Shown: positions 46,052 through 55,873 of the stretch, piece after piece | How the letters are laid out: every line of letters begins with the position of its first letter | How positions within the stretch are numbered: the first letter of the stretch is position 1 | Source: Wurfbainia villosa | Taxonomy: Eukaryota > Streptophyta > Magnoliopsida > Zingiberales > Zingiberaceae | Direction of reading: 5' to 3' | NCBI GenBank assembly: GCA_025175895.1 | Contig: CM046000.1 | Span: forward strand, 99,122,753-99,186,752 | Length of the DNA: 64,000 bases | Translations under genes and position numbers: made by a program | The notes under the pieces: model-generated | Database searches by the model: none | Told to the model about the DNA's origin: nothing | What the model saw: only the letters and a program-made list of their open reading frames with translations

Positions 46052-46262
46052 CTACGGGCATAGTCAAGTTGATACGTGGTAAACTTGTTTTATTGGGCAA
46101 GGATTGATTCCACCCATGAGATTAATTCTCTATAGGTATGACTTCCCAACTAAGAAGTCGCTTGTTGCCCTGATTTATTTTCTCTCTACAATCTAGAGCA
46201 GGCGTAGGGGGCATTTAAGGTGAGCGAAATCACTTTTTGCTTTTTTTTTTTTTTTTTTTTTT
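46052..46262 (+). mobile_element. candidate tRNA-derived SINE
   Basis: About 210 bp. A possible A box (TAGTCAAGTTGATA at 46071-46084) and B box (GGATTGATTCC at 46101-46111, two mismatches to GGTTCGATTCC) are at tRNA-like spacing. The unit ends in 22 T residues (46241-46262). No clear target duplication was found. Confidence 0.4.
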
Positions 46263-46906
46263 GCTTCGTTGACTTAAAATTTTGATAATATTTAAACAAC
46301 CTAAGCGTGAATTTGAACTGAGTTTGATTTTAAAATTTGATATTAATTAAACAATTCAAGTTCAATTCAAGTTCGAACCAAGTTCAATCTAAAAAACAAA
46401 AAAAGTGAAGTTTAAACAATAGTTTTAATAACTTAATTAATTTTAGGTTTGACTCGACGGCTCTATTCAGTTATCTTATTAAACAAGTCTGAATACTGTA
46501 AAATTGTCAGCATAAGGTAGACTACAAACGAAATATCATAATCCTTACAAACCTTACAAAACCTATCTGCTATGTCAACAAGCTGACGAAACCATGGATC
46601 ACATTTTCTTTAGTTGTTCAATCGCTAAAGCTCTATCGAGTAAGGTGAAGACATGATTAAACATGCGCCAAGAGATGAATACTTCCAAGCGAATATTAAT
46701 TGCGAGTCTACTATAGATCTCTTCGAGGGAGTAGTACATTGATCAAAGCACGATTTCTAACAATGTTGTGTATGATATTTCTTATATGGCAAGTGAAAAA
46801 TAGGTGTCAGTACGAAGTGGATGTCCTCAATATATAAATGCCTAATATGTAAACATCTTTCTTGAATCTTAAATATCATTTATCATTTCTAAAAGAATAT
46901 TCGACG
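46263..46906. other. intergenic
   Basis: Nothing supportable is seen in this AT-rich stretch. Confidence 0.4.
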
Positions 46907-47500
46907 ATTTATCAAACAGCGCATGTGAAGTTTAGAAATGTCCAAACAACATTTCATACTTTCATATTTATCAAATAACACACTTAATTCTCTTTTTATC
47001 CTTCCCGCCAAAAAGATCTGCACCACTGTGGTGCTGAGAATTCAAATCTCAACATCACAGTGGTGCTGCGATTTGTAATTTCAGCACCACAGTGATGGTG
47101 CAATCTCAACACCACCATTGTGGTGCTGAAATTTGTAATTCCAACACTACAGTAATGGTGCAATCTCAAAGACTATATAGTGCAATCCCAAAGACCACAC
47201 GTACAATCCCGACTACACGTGTTGGAAGTTACAATTCTAAATCACTACTGGAGATTTGAATTCAAGACTACAAAGAGCTTTGAGATTGTAAATTCCAGTA
47301 CCACGGTGGTGATGTTGAGATTGCAATACAATTGTGGTGTTGAAATTTGAATTCCTAGCACCACGTTCGGAAATTTTACTGTGCTGCAGGTCTGTTTGGC
47401 GGGAGGGGTAAAAAAGGAATTAAGTGCGTTATTTGATAAATATGAAAATATGATGTACTGTTTGGACATTTTTAAACTTTACGTGCGCTGTTTGATAAAT
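46907..47500. mobile_element. MITE with ~120-bp terminal inverted repeats
   Basis: Left arm 46907-47026 and right arm 47381-47500 are inverted copies (ATTTATCAAACAGCGCA at each tip, CCCGCCAAA near the inner end). The 350-bp middle is made of CACCAC(A/T)GTGGTG-type palindromes. No transposase is encoded. I did not find a convincing target duplication, so the superfamily is open; the long arms would suit a MULE-like or foldback element. Confidence 0.75.
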
Positions 47501-47690
47501 TGCTCTAATCACTATACAATAATAATGATGACCGAATATATTATGTTATAGATCGATCGAGGCTAGTTTGTTTTGCTCTGTTGGATGGACATAATTAGGA
47601 TATTAATGCAGGAAAGTCATTGGTGGAAGGTTAGTCTTATCGCTAGAGGTGCTTCAAAAGGATTAGAGTTTATGCTGCTTTCATTCTTCC

Positions 47691-47779
47691 TGTTTCAGGC
47701 TCTTGATTTCCAATATACATCACTAACGGATGCCTTCTTTGCAAGAGCTAATGGTGTTCTCACTTCGGTGGATGACTAG
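47691..47779 (+). pseudogene. duplicated last exon of DUF674 gene
   Basis: TTTCAG at 47693-47698 is followed by a 27-codon exon that ends LTDAFFARANGVLTSVDD and a stop. It copies exon 3 of the gene at 42033-43603 (LTDAFFARANGLLTSIGG), including the intron acceptor. The upstream sequence (47573-47690) resembles intron 2, and no other exon is present. It is the leftover of a second DUF674 copy. Confidence 0.75.
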
Positions 47780-48787
47780 GTAGAATTGCAGATGATAACG
47801 TTTATTTCAAGTGTCTTATAGTATTTAAAGTAGGATAAATCATGATGACCGATCACTTCTCTAAATGAAAGGGTATTAGAGAATTTACTTTTATCCATTG
47901 CAGAAACTCTCCCATTCGAAATACCAACTTGGCGGCCACGGAGACATGATGTGAAGGAAGAATTAGATAGAGTGGGATATCATCTTTTGAAAATAAATGT
48001 GACATTAGTGCATCAACAATTAAATATAAAAAAACAATAAATTTTTTTAGAAATTAATTTGTTCGCGGCAATTTTTAATTAATTTTTTTGATGTAATTGA
48101 TGCACATCTGTACTGTTTGCCGCAATACACAGAAATATATATTAAATAATAATAAACTTGAAAATCTTTAAGATTTTTTTAAAAAAATATTTAAATTAAA
48201 TTAATTGATTTTTTTTTATCTATTCGATTTTAATTGTAAAAATCAGTCACGTTGATTGATTATAAAAAATTAGTTAGTTTGCATTTTAATAAATTTGATT
48301 AGGTTGATTCGTTGCTCCTTGGAGTAGATATCACTATAAGAATAATAATCTATTATGATATTTTTTCAATGACATTTAGTGTAATTATAAAATATTTATC
48401 ATGACATTTATTAAAAAAGATTATGATTTTAAAAATAATGTCCAATTAATCACTTATAATGACATATTTAATAAATACTATTATATTTAATAAAAATATT
48501 AACCTAAATGTGTAACGCATCTAACTAGATTTTATTTGTCTTCGATTCCTCTCGTCGGCGACTCAGCATCGCCAACCTACCCACGACATCCCTTCCATCT
48601 TCACCTCCGGACTTTAGCTTTTCGGCACCGACACCACTGCCGTCGACGTCGCTGCCGATGTCTATCTCCTCAATGTTGGTATCCTATCGCGCTCGCCTCC
48701 TTTGCATTTCGTGCTGCGCCATTGTTTGTTGCGGCGTCTCAGTGACAACGATCACTACCGTCGGTGTCCACCATGCTCGACGGGCAA
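47780..48787. other. intergenic, ending in a GC-rich patch
   Basis: No gene is called. 47990-48530 is very AT-rich. 48536-48787 is GC-rich and rich in TCG/CCG words but has no recognisable protein. Confidence 0.4.
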
Positions 48788-48792
48788 CCTCC
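48788..48792. repeat. target site duplication CCTCC (left)
   Basis: It pairs with CCTCC at 49457-49461. Confidence 0.85.
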
Positions 48793-49456
48793 TGTTGGTG
48801 CAGGGGCACCAGATAATCGAACCTGTATTTTGATTATGGCAAAGACACAAAGTTAAGTTTACATCTTTATCTCATGAGCTAAACCAAGTGTGCAGAAAAG
48901 TACTAAAACTGAAGGCTAGCTAGCGACACCCGGAGGAAGTCGCGGTGGTCGGGCAACACTCGAGTGACTTCGGAGGGAGCCGAAGGAATCGAGTGGAAGG
49001 CCGGAAGCGAAAGTGACACAGTAAGTATTGAGGTAAGTTCGTGTGAGTGAGAGATGGTAAGGTCGTGTCCTTTGTACGGGGATGATCATAGGCGGTAATC
49101 CGACTAAGACTTCCTGGGGAAGGTCTAGGTCGAGATCGGACGGTTAGCAACCGTCACATTTATCATTTTCTGAGCTAACCTCTTACTGCAGGGAAGTGGC
49201 GGTAGCCAATGATCACTGACTTTGGGCATGATCGACTTTGCGGTGATCGATGCTCATCATGATCGATGGCGAATCAATCTTTGTGCTAGGTCAAAACGGA
49301 TAAGATTTGATGTGGTCACTTTGCGATAAAATTTGTACAACTTCGTGATCTGTTCCGGAAAAAGAGGAGACATATTCAGAGGCCAAAATCTATAAAAGGA
49401 GGGGAGGTTTTACGCTCGCTATTCACCCCCCTCTAGCGACGCTTCTCGATCCAACA
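48793..49456 (+). repeat. solo Sirevirus LTR
   Basis: 664 bp, TGTTGG to CCAACA, flanked by CCTCC on both sides and with no internal region. The first 100 bases resemble the LTRs at 3878 and 24184 (minus). It has a CpG-rich block at 48930-49010, a TATA box (TATAAAAG) at 49391-49398, and the end motif at 49417-49438. A solo LTR arises by recombination between the two LTRs of one element. Confidence 0.9.
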
Positions 49457-49689
49457 CCTCCGACGATGACCACAATGTGTGGTTGCAAATGATTGGTAGA
49501 TTTGTTTTGATGATCTTCCTTTGCGTATTTTTTGTGATTGAGAGGGTTAATGTTCCCTTGATTGCTTTAGTGAATAAGAATATTGTATTGTCAATTTTCT
49601 CCAATTGCAATGCCGTTTTTGGTCTTCGACCCTTGATTTGTCTATACAATCATACAAGAATTTTTCTGTCATGAAACGAGGTAATTGCT

Positions 49690-49940
49690 TTGAGATCTCC
49701 ATCTCTTTTGGATTTTCATGAGCATCTTATTAGCTTGGAAGCTGCATCAAAGGTTCTACTTGCTTTTGCCATTTCTATTACTAATCAGCTTGAAGGAGAT
49801 GTGCTGACAATTTCTCTATACAGATTCAATTGAAATCTTTGGCTGAAGAAATGCAGGCTATCGTCAAGGGTTTAGAAAAGGTTGAGTTGGAACTGAATGC
49901 ATCTAAAAATGATGGCCTTGTGCCAGAAATCTTCCGAAAA
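49690..49940 (+). pseudogene. formin FH2 domain fragment (two exons)
   Basis: Formins nucleate actin filaments through the FH2 domain. Exon A (49690-49752) reads LLDFHEHLISLEAASK at its end. The intron is 49753-49823 (GTTCTA...ATACAG). Exon B (49824-49940, exactly 39 codons) reads IQLKSLAEEMQAIVKGLEKV and ends PEIFRK before GTATGT. The LLDF...LEAA-K-IQLKSLAEEMQA order is the plant formin FH2 pattern. Only a small part of the roughly 400-residue domain is present. No further FH2 exon is recognisable up to the gypsy element at 50641, so it is probably a truncated relic, or the rest has been displaced. Confidence 0.75.
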
Positions 49941-50640
49941 GTATGTCACCCTTCAAAAGCTTCTTGTGTTTGTATTCATGTGGTTGGTCCGGCCAAGTTA
50001 TTCTCATACCTTCCAATGTCTAACATCCTTCTACATTTTGGTTAAATGGTACGTTAGTTTTTTTGTCAAATTAGGTAACTCTTGCATCATGGTATGCGAT
50101 AACACTTGCATTTGTGATGAAAGATGCTTTGTTTAACATGTTCCCCTCTAATTGGTCATGCTTGCTAACTGCATTGTGTAAAGATATGTGAACTTCTGAT
50201 CTGGATTATCTGGTAAGGTTTGCCAAAATGGAAAGAAAAACATTTTGTATCATGTTATCTTGTGCTAAAATAATGAACATAAAACTTGATTAGTATCATT
50301 AAGAAGGGGCTCTTCATTGAGGTTGAAGCCAGAAATATATTTTGTGTGCTAGTTAGGAATCTTTTTTGTCACCCCTCTAGGTTTAGATTTGAGAAATTGG
50401 ATTTGCCTACAATATACTGGCTAAAATTGCCAAATTTCAGTATTCATTAATGGATAGTTGTATTTATTACTTGGCAGATTCATTGCTCTCCATTGTTGAG
50501 CATGAGGTACATATTGTTGCAGACTGTCAGGTATATTAGTACATTACTTTACATTCGGTTAGACAATTGGTATAAGCATTGATTATGATCATTGATACTA
50601 CTATTATCTCTTCTCTATGAATCAGATAGGAGGGCTCGCA
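49941..50640. other. probable intron or flank of the formin fragment
   Basis: No coding block is recognised in 700 bases. Confidence 0.4.
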
Positions 50641-51626
50641 TGTAAGGCATTATCCGAACCAAATGATTGGTTCGGCGGAGAAAGAGGGGAGGAACGGTTC
50701 GGGCGCAAGCGCCTGAGACAGTTGGTATGGGAGAACTAGTGGAGGTAATCGACACGGCAAAGCGGAGCCGGGGGGGGGGGGGCGCTTCGCTAGGAAATAA
50801 ACAAGAATCAGTTCGGGTAGATAGACCTAGAAGCAGATGGGATGAATAAGAATCGACTCGGCCTAGTCAGTCCGGAGGTAGTTCGGTGTGGGAAGAATGA
50901 GAGTTGGTTTGGGCTGGTGAGGAGCCCAACGGCTATGCCACCCGTGAGCTATAGACCTAAGTTAGTTTCACCAAAAGCAGATGGTTGAGAGGGACAGGCT
51001 AATCTAGTTTCCCGAAATGTAGTTGAAGAGGTGTTATGTAACAGAAGAGGGGGTCCCCACACAATATTCCGAGGAGCCTTCGCTCCTCGTATCTGTAACA
51101 GAATTATTCTCCAGGTGGGCATGGTGGCCACGTGTACGATGGGGACAACTCGCGAAGTAACGCTGGATCAGAGGAGGAGGATAAAAGGGAGGAAGAGGAC
51201 AGAAGGAAGGGGATCCGCATTATTCCAACTAGCAAGAAACGAAGACGCATCAGGAGAAGGAGAGCTACCACCACGCAGGAGAAGGAGAGCAGTGATCTTC
51301 GCCTTTCGTGTACTCTTTCTTGTATTGTGATCTGACTGTAAGAGATTTTCTCCTCCACCTCCGGAAGTTTTCTTTCTGCGAAGGAGGACGTTCATAGTGA
51401 AGCGTACTTTGGCACTGCATCCGGTGAGAGTGCTCACCTCCGTGGAGTAGGAATCCCGATTCCGAACCACGTTACATATTGTGTCTTAGTTTTGTTGCCT
51501 GCGTTGGTTTTGTGTTTCTCTGCTTCACTTTTTCATCTTTACTGTTGCGGCCGGAGAGAACCCCCAAAGCTCCCGTCGTGCTTCATCGCATTGAAAGGAA
51601 GCGAACGAATCTTCCTCGCCGCATCA
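50641..51626 (+). repeat. 5' LTR of the Tat-type element
   Basis: The right end (CGCATCA at 51620-51626) is fixed by the PBS. The left end is set at TGTAAGG (50641) because the host-like sequence appears to end there. The partner LTR is not in the window, so this edge is a guess. A G13 run is at about 50769-50782. Frames on both strands in 50900-51470 are not genes. Confidence 0.5.
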
Positions 51627-51627
51627 G

Positions 51628-51646
51628 TTGGCGCCGTCTGTGGGAA
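51628..51646 (+). promoter_or_regulatory. primer binding site of the Tat-type element
   Basis: TTGGCGCCGTCTGTGGGAA, a typical Tat-lineage gypsy PBS, one base after the LTR end. Confidence 0.85.
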
Positions 51647-51666
51647 CATTTGAGCTAGAAGTAGAG

Positions 51667-52251
51667 ATGCAGCCAGAAGAGATACAACACCTAGTTGTCT
51701 CCGCAGCGGAGGAAAACCCCATTACCATACTGCCATCACAACTGAGGGCTCTAGTTGACGATGCTGTAACTGAGGCCCTCGCTAGAGAAAGAAGAAGGAC
51801 AGGATACCTTCATGCTCACTCTGGTGAACCTTCTTCTCGAGGCCCACCCCCAGAAGTGCCTCCTCCAGCTCGTGCAACCATTAACATTGAAGTAGTGCCT
51901 GGAGAGGGGCCTGGAGGGCGAGCACATCAGAATACTATACCCTTAACCCAGACTCGATGGGAAGAACAGGGTGAAAGCCGGTCGACCAGGGCCCCAGAAG
52001 TTTATGAGCCTAGTCCTTTTACCATGAACATCCTCTCTGAAATCCCCCCATCATACTTCTGGAATCCCCAAGTAGACAAGTACGATGGCTCAACGGATCC
52101 CGAAGAACATCTATCGCAATTCTATGGAGCGGCCTCGCTCCACTGTTATACCGACGCCCTCAAGTGCCGAGTCTTCCGGACCACCTTAACCATTTCGGCA
52201 CAAAAAATGGTTCAATACCCTGCCCCCGGGGTCTATTACCTATTTTGCTGA
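51667..52251 (+). pseudogene. Tat-type gag, N-terminal part
   Basis: The first ATG in frame is at 51667 (MQPEEIQHLVVSAAEE). A Pro/Arg-rich linker follows, then PSPFTMNILSEIPPSYFWNP, VDKYDGSTDPEEHLSQFYGA and LHCYTDALKCRVFRTTL, the standard start of the retrotransposon gag domain. The frame is lost at an A6 run (52202-52207), which is one base longer than the frame needs. The next piece continues in another frame. The frame is open from 51628, but that first codon is TTG within the PBS. Confidence 0.82.
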
Positions 52252-52261
52252 TTTTCAGGGG

Positions 52262-52756
52262 ATGTTCCGCCAGGAGTTTGCCAGCTGTAAGGCGTATAAG
52301 CATGACGCCTCTATCCTGATGCACATTACGCAGGGGCCCTCAGAGTCACTTAGAGGGTATCTTCATCGGTTCACCTCTGCAGCTAGGAGTATTCCTTCCG
52401 CAAGGTCGGAAGCTTTGAAAGTCGTTATCCCACACGGGATGAAGGAGGACCCCTTCCTCAGTTCTCTTTTGAGGAAGCCTGCTAACAGCTACGAGGAACT
52501 GCTGAGTCATGCGGAAAAATTCATCAACGAGGAAGAAGGACTGAGAGTGCGGAGAGCCGAATGCGCTGTCGTAGCAGTCCCAGCCGAAAGAAATCGCCCC
52601 GCCACCCCTCAAGCACCCCCTCATCGGGGATGTGTGCGACCCCTTCTACTGGAGGCTCCCAGGCCTCGGTTATTGCTACAAGGCGCTCGCCCTACACAGC
52701 CATTACAGATTATGGCCGTTGATGCACTTCCTCCCGCGAGGACTTGGAAGGAGTAG
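52262..52756 (+). pseudogene. Tat-type gag, C-terminal part
   Basis: It continues gag: FRQEFASCKAYKHDASILMH, ITQGPSESLRGYLHRFTSAA, and NSYEELLSHAEKFINEEEGL. This is the C-terminal half of the retrotransposon gag domain, which builds the particle. The stop at 52754-52756 is TAG. In the same frame, 52757-52930 goes on with a zinc-finger-like YHMEYGHASGRCFKLQEELE, interrupted by TGA (52793) and TAA (52847), so gag extends to about 52930. Confidence 0.8.
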
Positions 52757-52855
52757 GAGATGGAATTCTATGATCAACAGGGTCTACTACAGTGACCCTC
52801 AGGATATAGGGGGGTACCACGTAATCCCCCCGCCCCATTTTTCTGCTAATACCAT

Positions 52856-53677
52856 ATGGAGTATGGCCACGCTAGTGGCCGATGTTTCAAGCTACAGGAG
52901 GAGCTGGAGCGCCTCCGAGCCGCATACCCGCAATTGCGGCTTCAGACAGGAGGGCCAGCACAGCGAGGGCAACGACCCAATGTGGCTCGCCCAGGACCAT
53001 ATAACCAACCACCGCAAGTTACTTTCTCCCAAATTCCATCCCAGGAGGTTGTTTCTCAAGATGGCCCATCAGGTGAGGGCTCCTCATCTAATCCAAATAA
53101 CGCTCTCACACAGGGGGTTATTCATGTCATTGCAGGAGGACCCACTGACGGAGACTCTAATTGGGCGTGGAAGTCATATGCTCGCCTCATGAAAAGTCTG
53201 GCCATCATCACCGACCAGACTGTCCAAACCGCGCCGCTTGTTTCGTTCGGGCCGAAAGATCTACGAGGTGTCCTGCTTCCCCACACGGACGCCTTAGTTA
53301 TTCGCATATCCTTGGCTAACTACGAAGTGGCCAGGGTATTGGTCGACTCGGGAAGCTCTGTCAACATCCTCTTCCAGGAGGCCTTTGGACTGATGCAGCT
53401 AGGAAATGCCCAGATAGAAGATGTGGCCACACCCCTCTTCGAGTTTGCGGGACATGTGGTCCACTCCATAGGGTAGATTTCATTGCCCCTGACTCTGGGT
53501 GCAAAGTCCAGCCAAAAAACCAGTATAGTCCCTTTCCTCATCGTGGACGCTCCATCCACTTATAATGCCATTCTTGGTCGCCCTTTCCTTGCCATTTTTC
53601 AGGTGGTGGCTTCCTCGTACCACAAGAAGGTGAAATTCCCAGTCGGACAGTTAGTGGGGGAAGTCCGAGGTGAATAG
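52856..53677 (+). pseudogene. Tat-type aspartic protease
   Basis: After the end of gag (GHASGRCFKLQEELERLRA) and a linker, the protease shows VARVLVDSGSSVNILFQEAF with catalytic DSGSS at about 53343-53357, then, after a TAG at 53474-53476, TSIVPFLIVDAPSTYNAILG, RPFLAIFQVVASSYHKKVKF. The second half stops at TAG 53675-53677. Both stops lie in one continuous frame, so point changes alone break it. In this lineage protease is made as part of a gag-pol product. Confidence 0.85.
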
Positions 53678-54638
53678 AAAGCCGCTAGGAGCTATTATGG
53701 GCAGATGGTTCGGGATGATCAGAAGAAGGCCCGAACCGACGATCTCAAAGGAAAGGCCATCATCATTTCTGATGTCTGTGTCCTGGGAGAATCTCCCCCT
53801 AAAGTAGACAAGATAGAGGAAGGGGAGCTGGTGGAAATAGCTCCGGGAAAGACCACACAGGTGGCGCAGCAGCTGGAGGCCAAGGAGGAGTTGGTGGCCC
53901 GTTTGAAGAAGAACGAAGACATCTTCGTAGGAGATATGCATGACCTCACGGGGATCGACCCTCGTGTTGCTGAACACCATCTCAACATAACCAGAGGAGT
54001 CCGACCTGTCCAGTAGAAGCGGCGACACTTTAGACCTGAGAAGGACAAGGTCATAGCTGAGGAAGTAGATAAATTGTTAAAAGCGGGTCATGTGAAGGAA
54101 ATCCAATTTCCCGAGTGGGTCTCCAATGTAGTCCTGGTCCCCAAGCCTTTTGGGCAGTGGAGGATGTGTATTGACTTTCGCGATTTGAATAAAGCATGCC
54201 CTAAAGACTGCTACCCCCTTGCCTCGTATTGATCAGTTGGTAGATTCTACTGTAGGATATGAAGTGGTGTCCTTAATGGATGCATACCAAGGATACCATC
54301 AAATACCCTTGGCTAAGGAAGATCAGAAGAGGGTTAGCTTTGTGACGGCAGGAGGGTTGTACGCTTATGTGGTAATGCCCTTCGGCCTAAAGAACGCAGA
54401 GGCCACCTACCAACGACTCATGGATAAGATTTTTGCTGAGCAGAAAGGGAAAAACGTGGAAGTTTACGTGGACGATATCCTAGTCAAATCAAAAACCACT
54501 CGGGATTTGGTTAAGGATCTAAATGAAACCTTCGCTATACTAAGGCGGTATAATATGAAGCTGAACCCAAAAAAATACTTGTTCGGGGTAAAAAGCGGCA
54601 AATTCTTGGGGTATATAGTGACTGAGAAGGGGCTGTAG
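53678..54638 (+). pseudogene. Tat-type reverse transcriptase
   Basis: The linker (53705-54016) ends in a TAG. The RT then begins with VDKLLKAGHVKEIQFPEWVS, VVLVPKPFGQWRMCIDFRDL and NKACPKD. A C5 run near 54210 is one base longer than needed and shifts the frame. From 54219 the frame gives VGYEVVSLMDAYQGYHQIPL (first catalytic Asp), FVTAGGLYAYVVMPFGLKNA, and YVDDILVKSK with the catalytic YVDD at 54465-54476, then LFGVKSGKFLGYIVTEKGL. The stop at 54636-54638 is TAG. This RT type with FGLKNA and YVDD is Ty3/gypsy. Confidence 0.88.
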
Positions 54639-55873
54639 GCTAACCCCAAGAAGGTGCAAGTACTGTGCAATATGAAGTCACCCACTAATTTGCGAGAGAC
54701 TCAAAAGCTAGTGGGGAGGATTGTTTCCTTATCCCGATTCATATCCAGATCGGTGGACAAAGAGTTACCTTTCTTCAAGATCCTGCGCAAAGCTACCAAA
54801 TTTCAATGGGACGATCAATGTGAGCAGGCTTTCCAAGAGTTGAAGAAATATTTAGCCGGGCTTCCGCTGTTAGCCAAGCCAGTGGCAGGAGAACCATTGT
54901 GGATGTATTTGGCCATCTCGGAGGGAGCCATCAGTTCGGTTTTGCTAAAAAAAAGAAGGCTCTCATCAACAACTTATTTATTATACCAGCCATATTCTGA
55001 AGGGGGCTGAATCCCGTTATACCGAGCTAGAGAAGCTGACATATATTCTAGTCCTGATCGCTCGCAAATTGAGACCGTACTTTCTGGCTCATCCTATCAC
55101 TGTTTTAACTCAGTGAATTGGGTAAGGTTGTCACTAAGCCCAATTTTTCCAGGAGATTGGCTAAATGGGTGGTAGAACTAAGTGAATATGACATTCATTA
55201 CCAACCCCGAACCGTTATCAAGGCCCAGGCGCTTGCTGACTTTTTGGCAGAAGTACCTTTTGATTCGGAAAATGGCTCGCCAACAAAGGAGGAAGGGTCA
55301 GATGCATGGAACATATTTGTGGACGGTTCTTTAGGATCTACGAGTAGCGGCGTTGGTGTTTTGTTAATTTCCCCTGATAAAGAGGAGACTTGCATAGCCA
55401 TACGCTTGGGGTATCAGACATCTAATAATGAAGCGGAGTATGAAGCCATTCTAGCGGGATTGTAGGCTGCCAAAGCTGTAGGGGCTTCTTCGATTATAAT
55501 CCACTCGGACTCCCAGCTGGCGATATCACAGCTTCAAGGTTCTTTCGCGGTTCGGGAAGAAAGGTTGCAGAAGTATTTGAAAGCTTTCGAAAAAGCAAAA
55601 TCTCATTTTCAGCAAGTCCTCTTGAAGCAAATTCCAAGGGAGAACAACAGGAAGGCAGATGAATTTGCTCGGGTGACTAGCGCTATGGAAGGAGTGAAGT
55701 CATTTGAAACGGTCTGCGTGGAAATCCCTACTTCCCTAATGATATGTAATGTGGAGGAGGCTATGCCCGAGCCAATCCTTGATTGGAGGACCGACATCAT
55801 AACTTACCTACAGCATGGAAAGGTTCCCAAAGAAAAAGGGGCGGCATCTGCTTTGATGTGCAGAGCCAGATGA
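54639..55873 (+). pseudogene. Tat-type RNase H region
   Basis: RT end and first RNase H: LVGRIVSLSRFISRSVDKEL and FQWDDQCEQAFQELKKYLAG; an A8 run near 54948-54955 shifts the frame, and the expected continuation (YTELEKLTY...) is in the next frame at about 55020-55050. From 55118: LAKWVVELSEYDIHYQPRTV, then a second RNase H-like domain with WNIFVDGSLGSTSSGVGVLL and NEAEYEAILAGL. TAG at 55463-55465. 55565-55873 continues with HFQQVLLKQIPRENNRKADE. Stop TGA at 55871-55873. Two RNase H-like domains are usual for the Tat lineage. Confidence 0.82.

Noticed and set aside
48536..48787. GC-rich patch as a host exon
   Set aside because: No recognisable domain, splice signals or consistent frame.
50900..51470. 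Several overlapping frames of 60-100 codons
   Set aside because: They lie inside the Tat LTR, on both strands, without domains.
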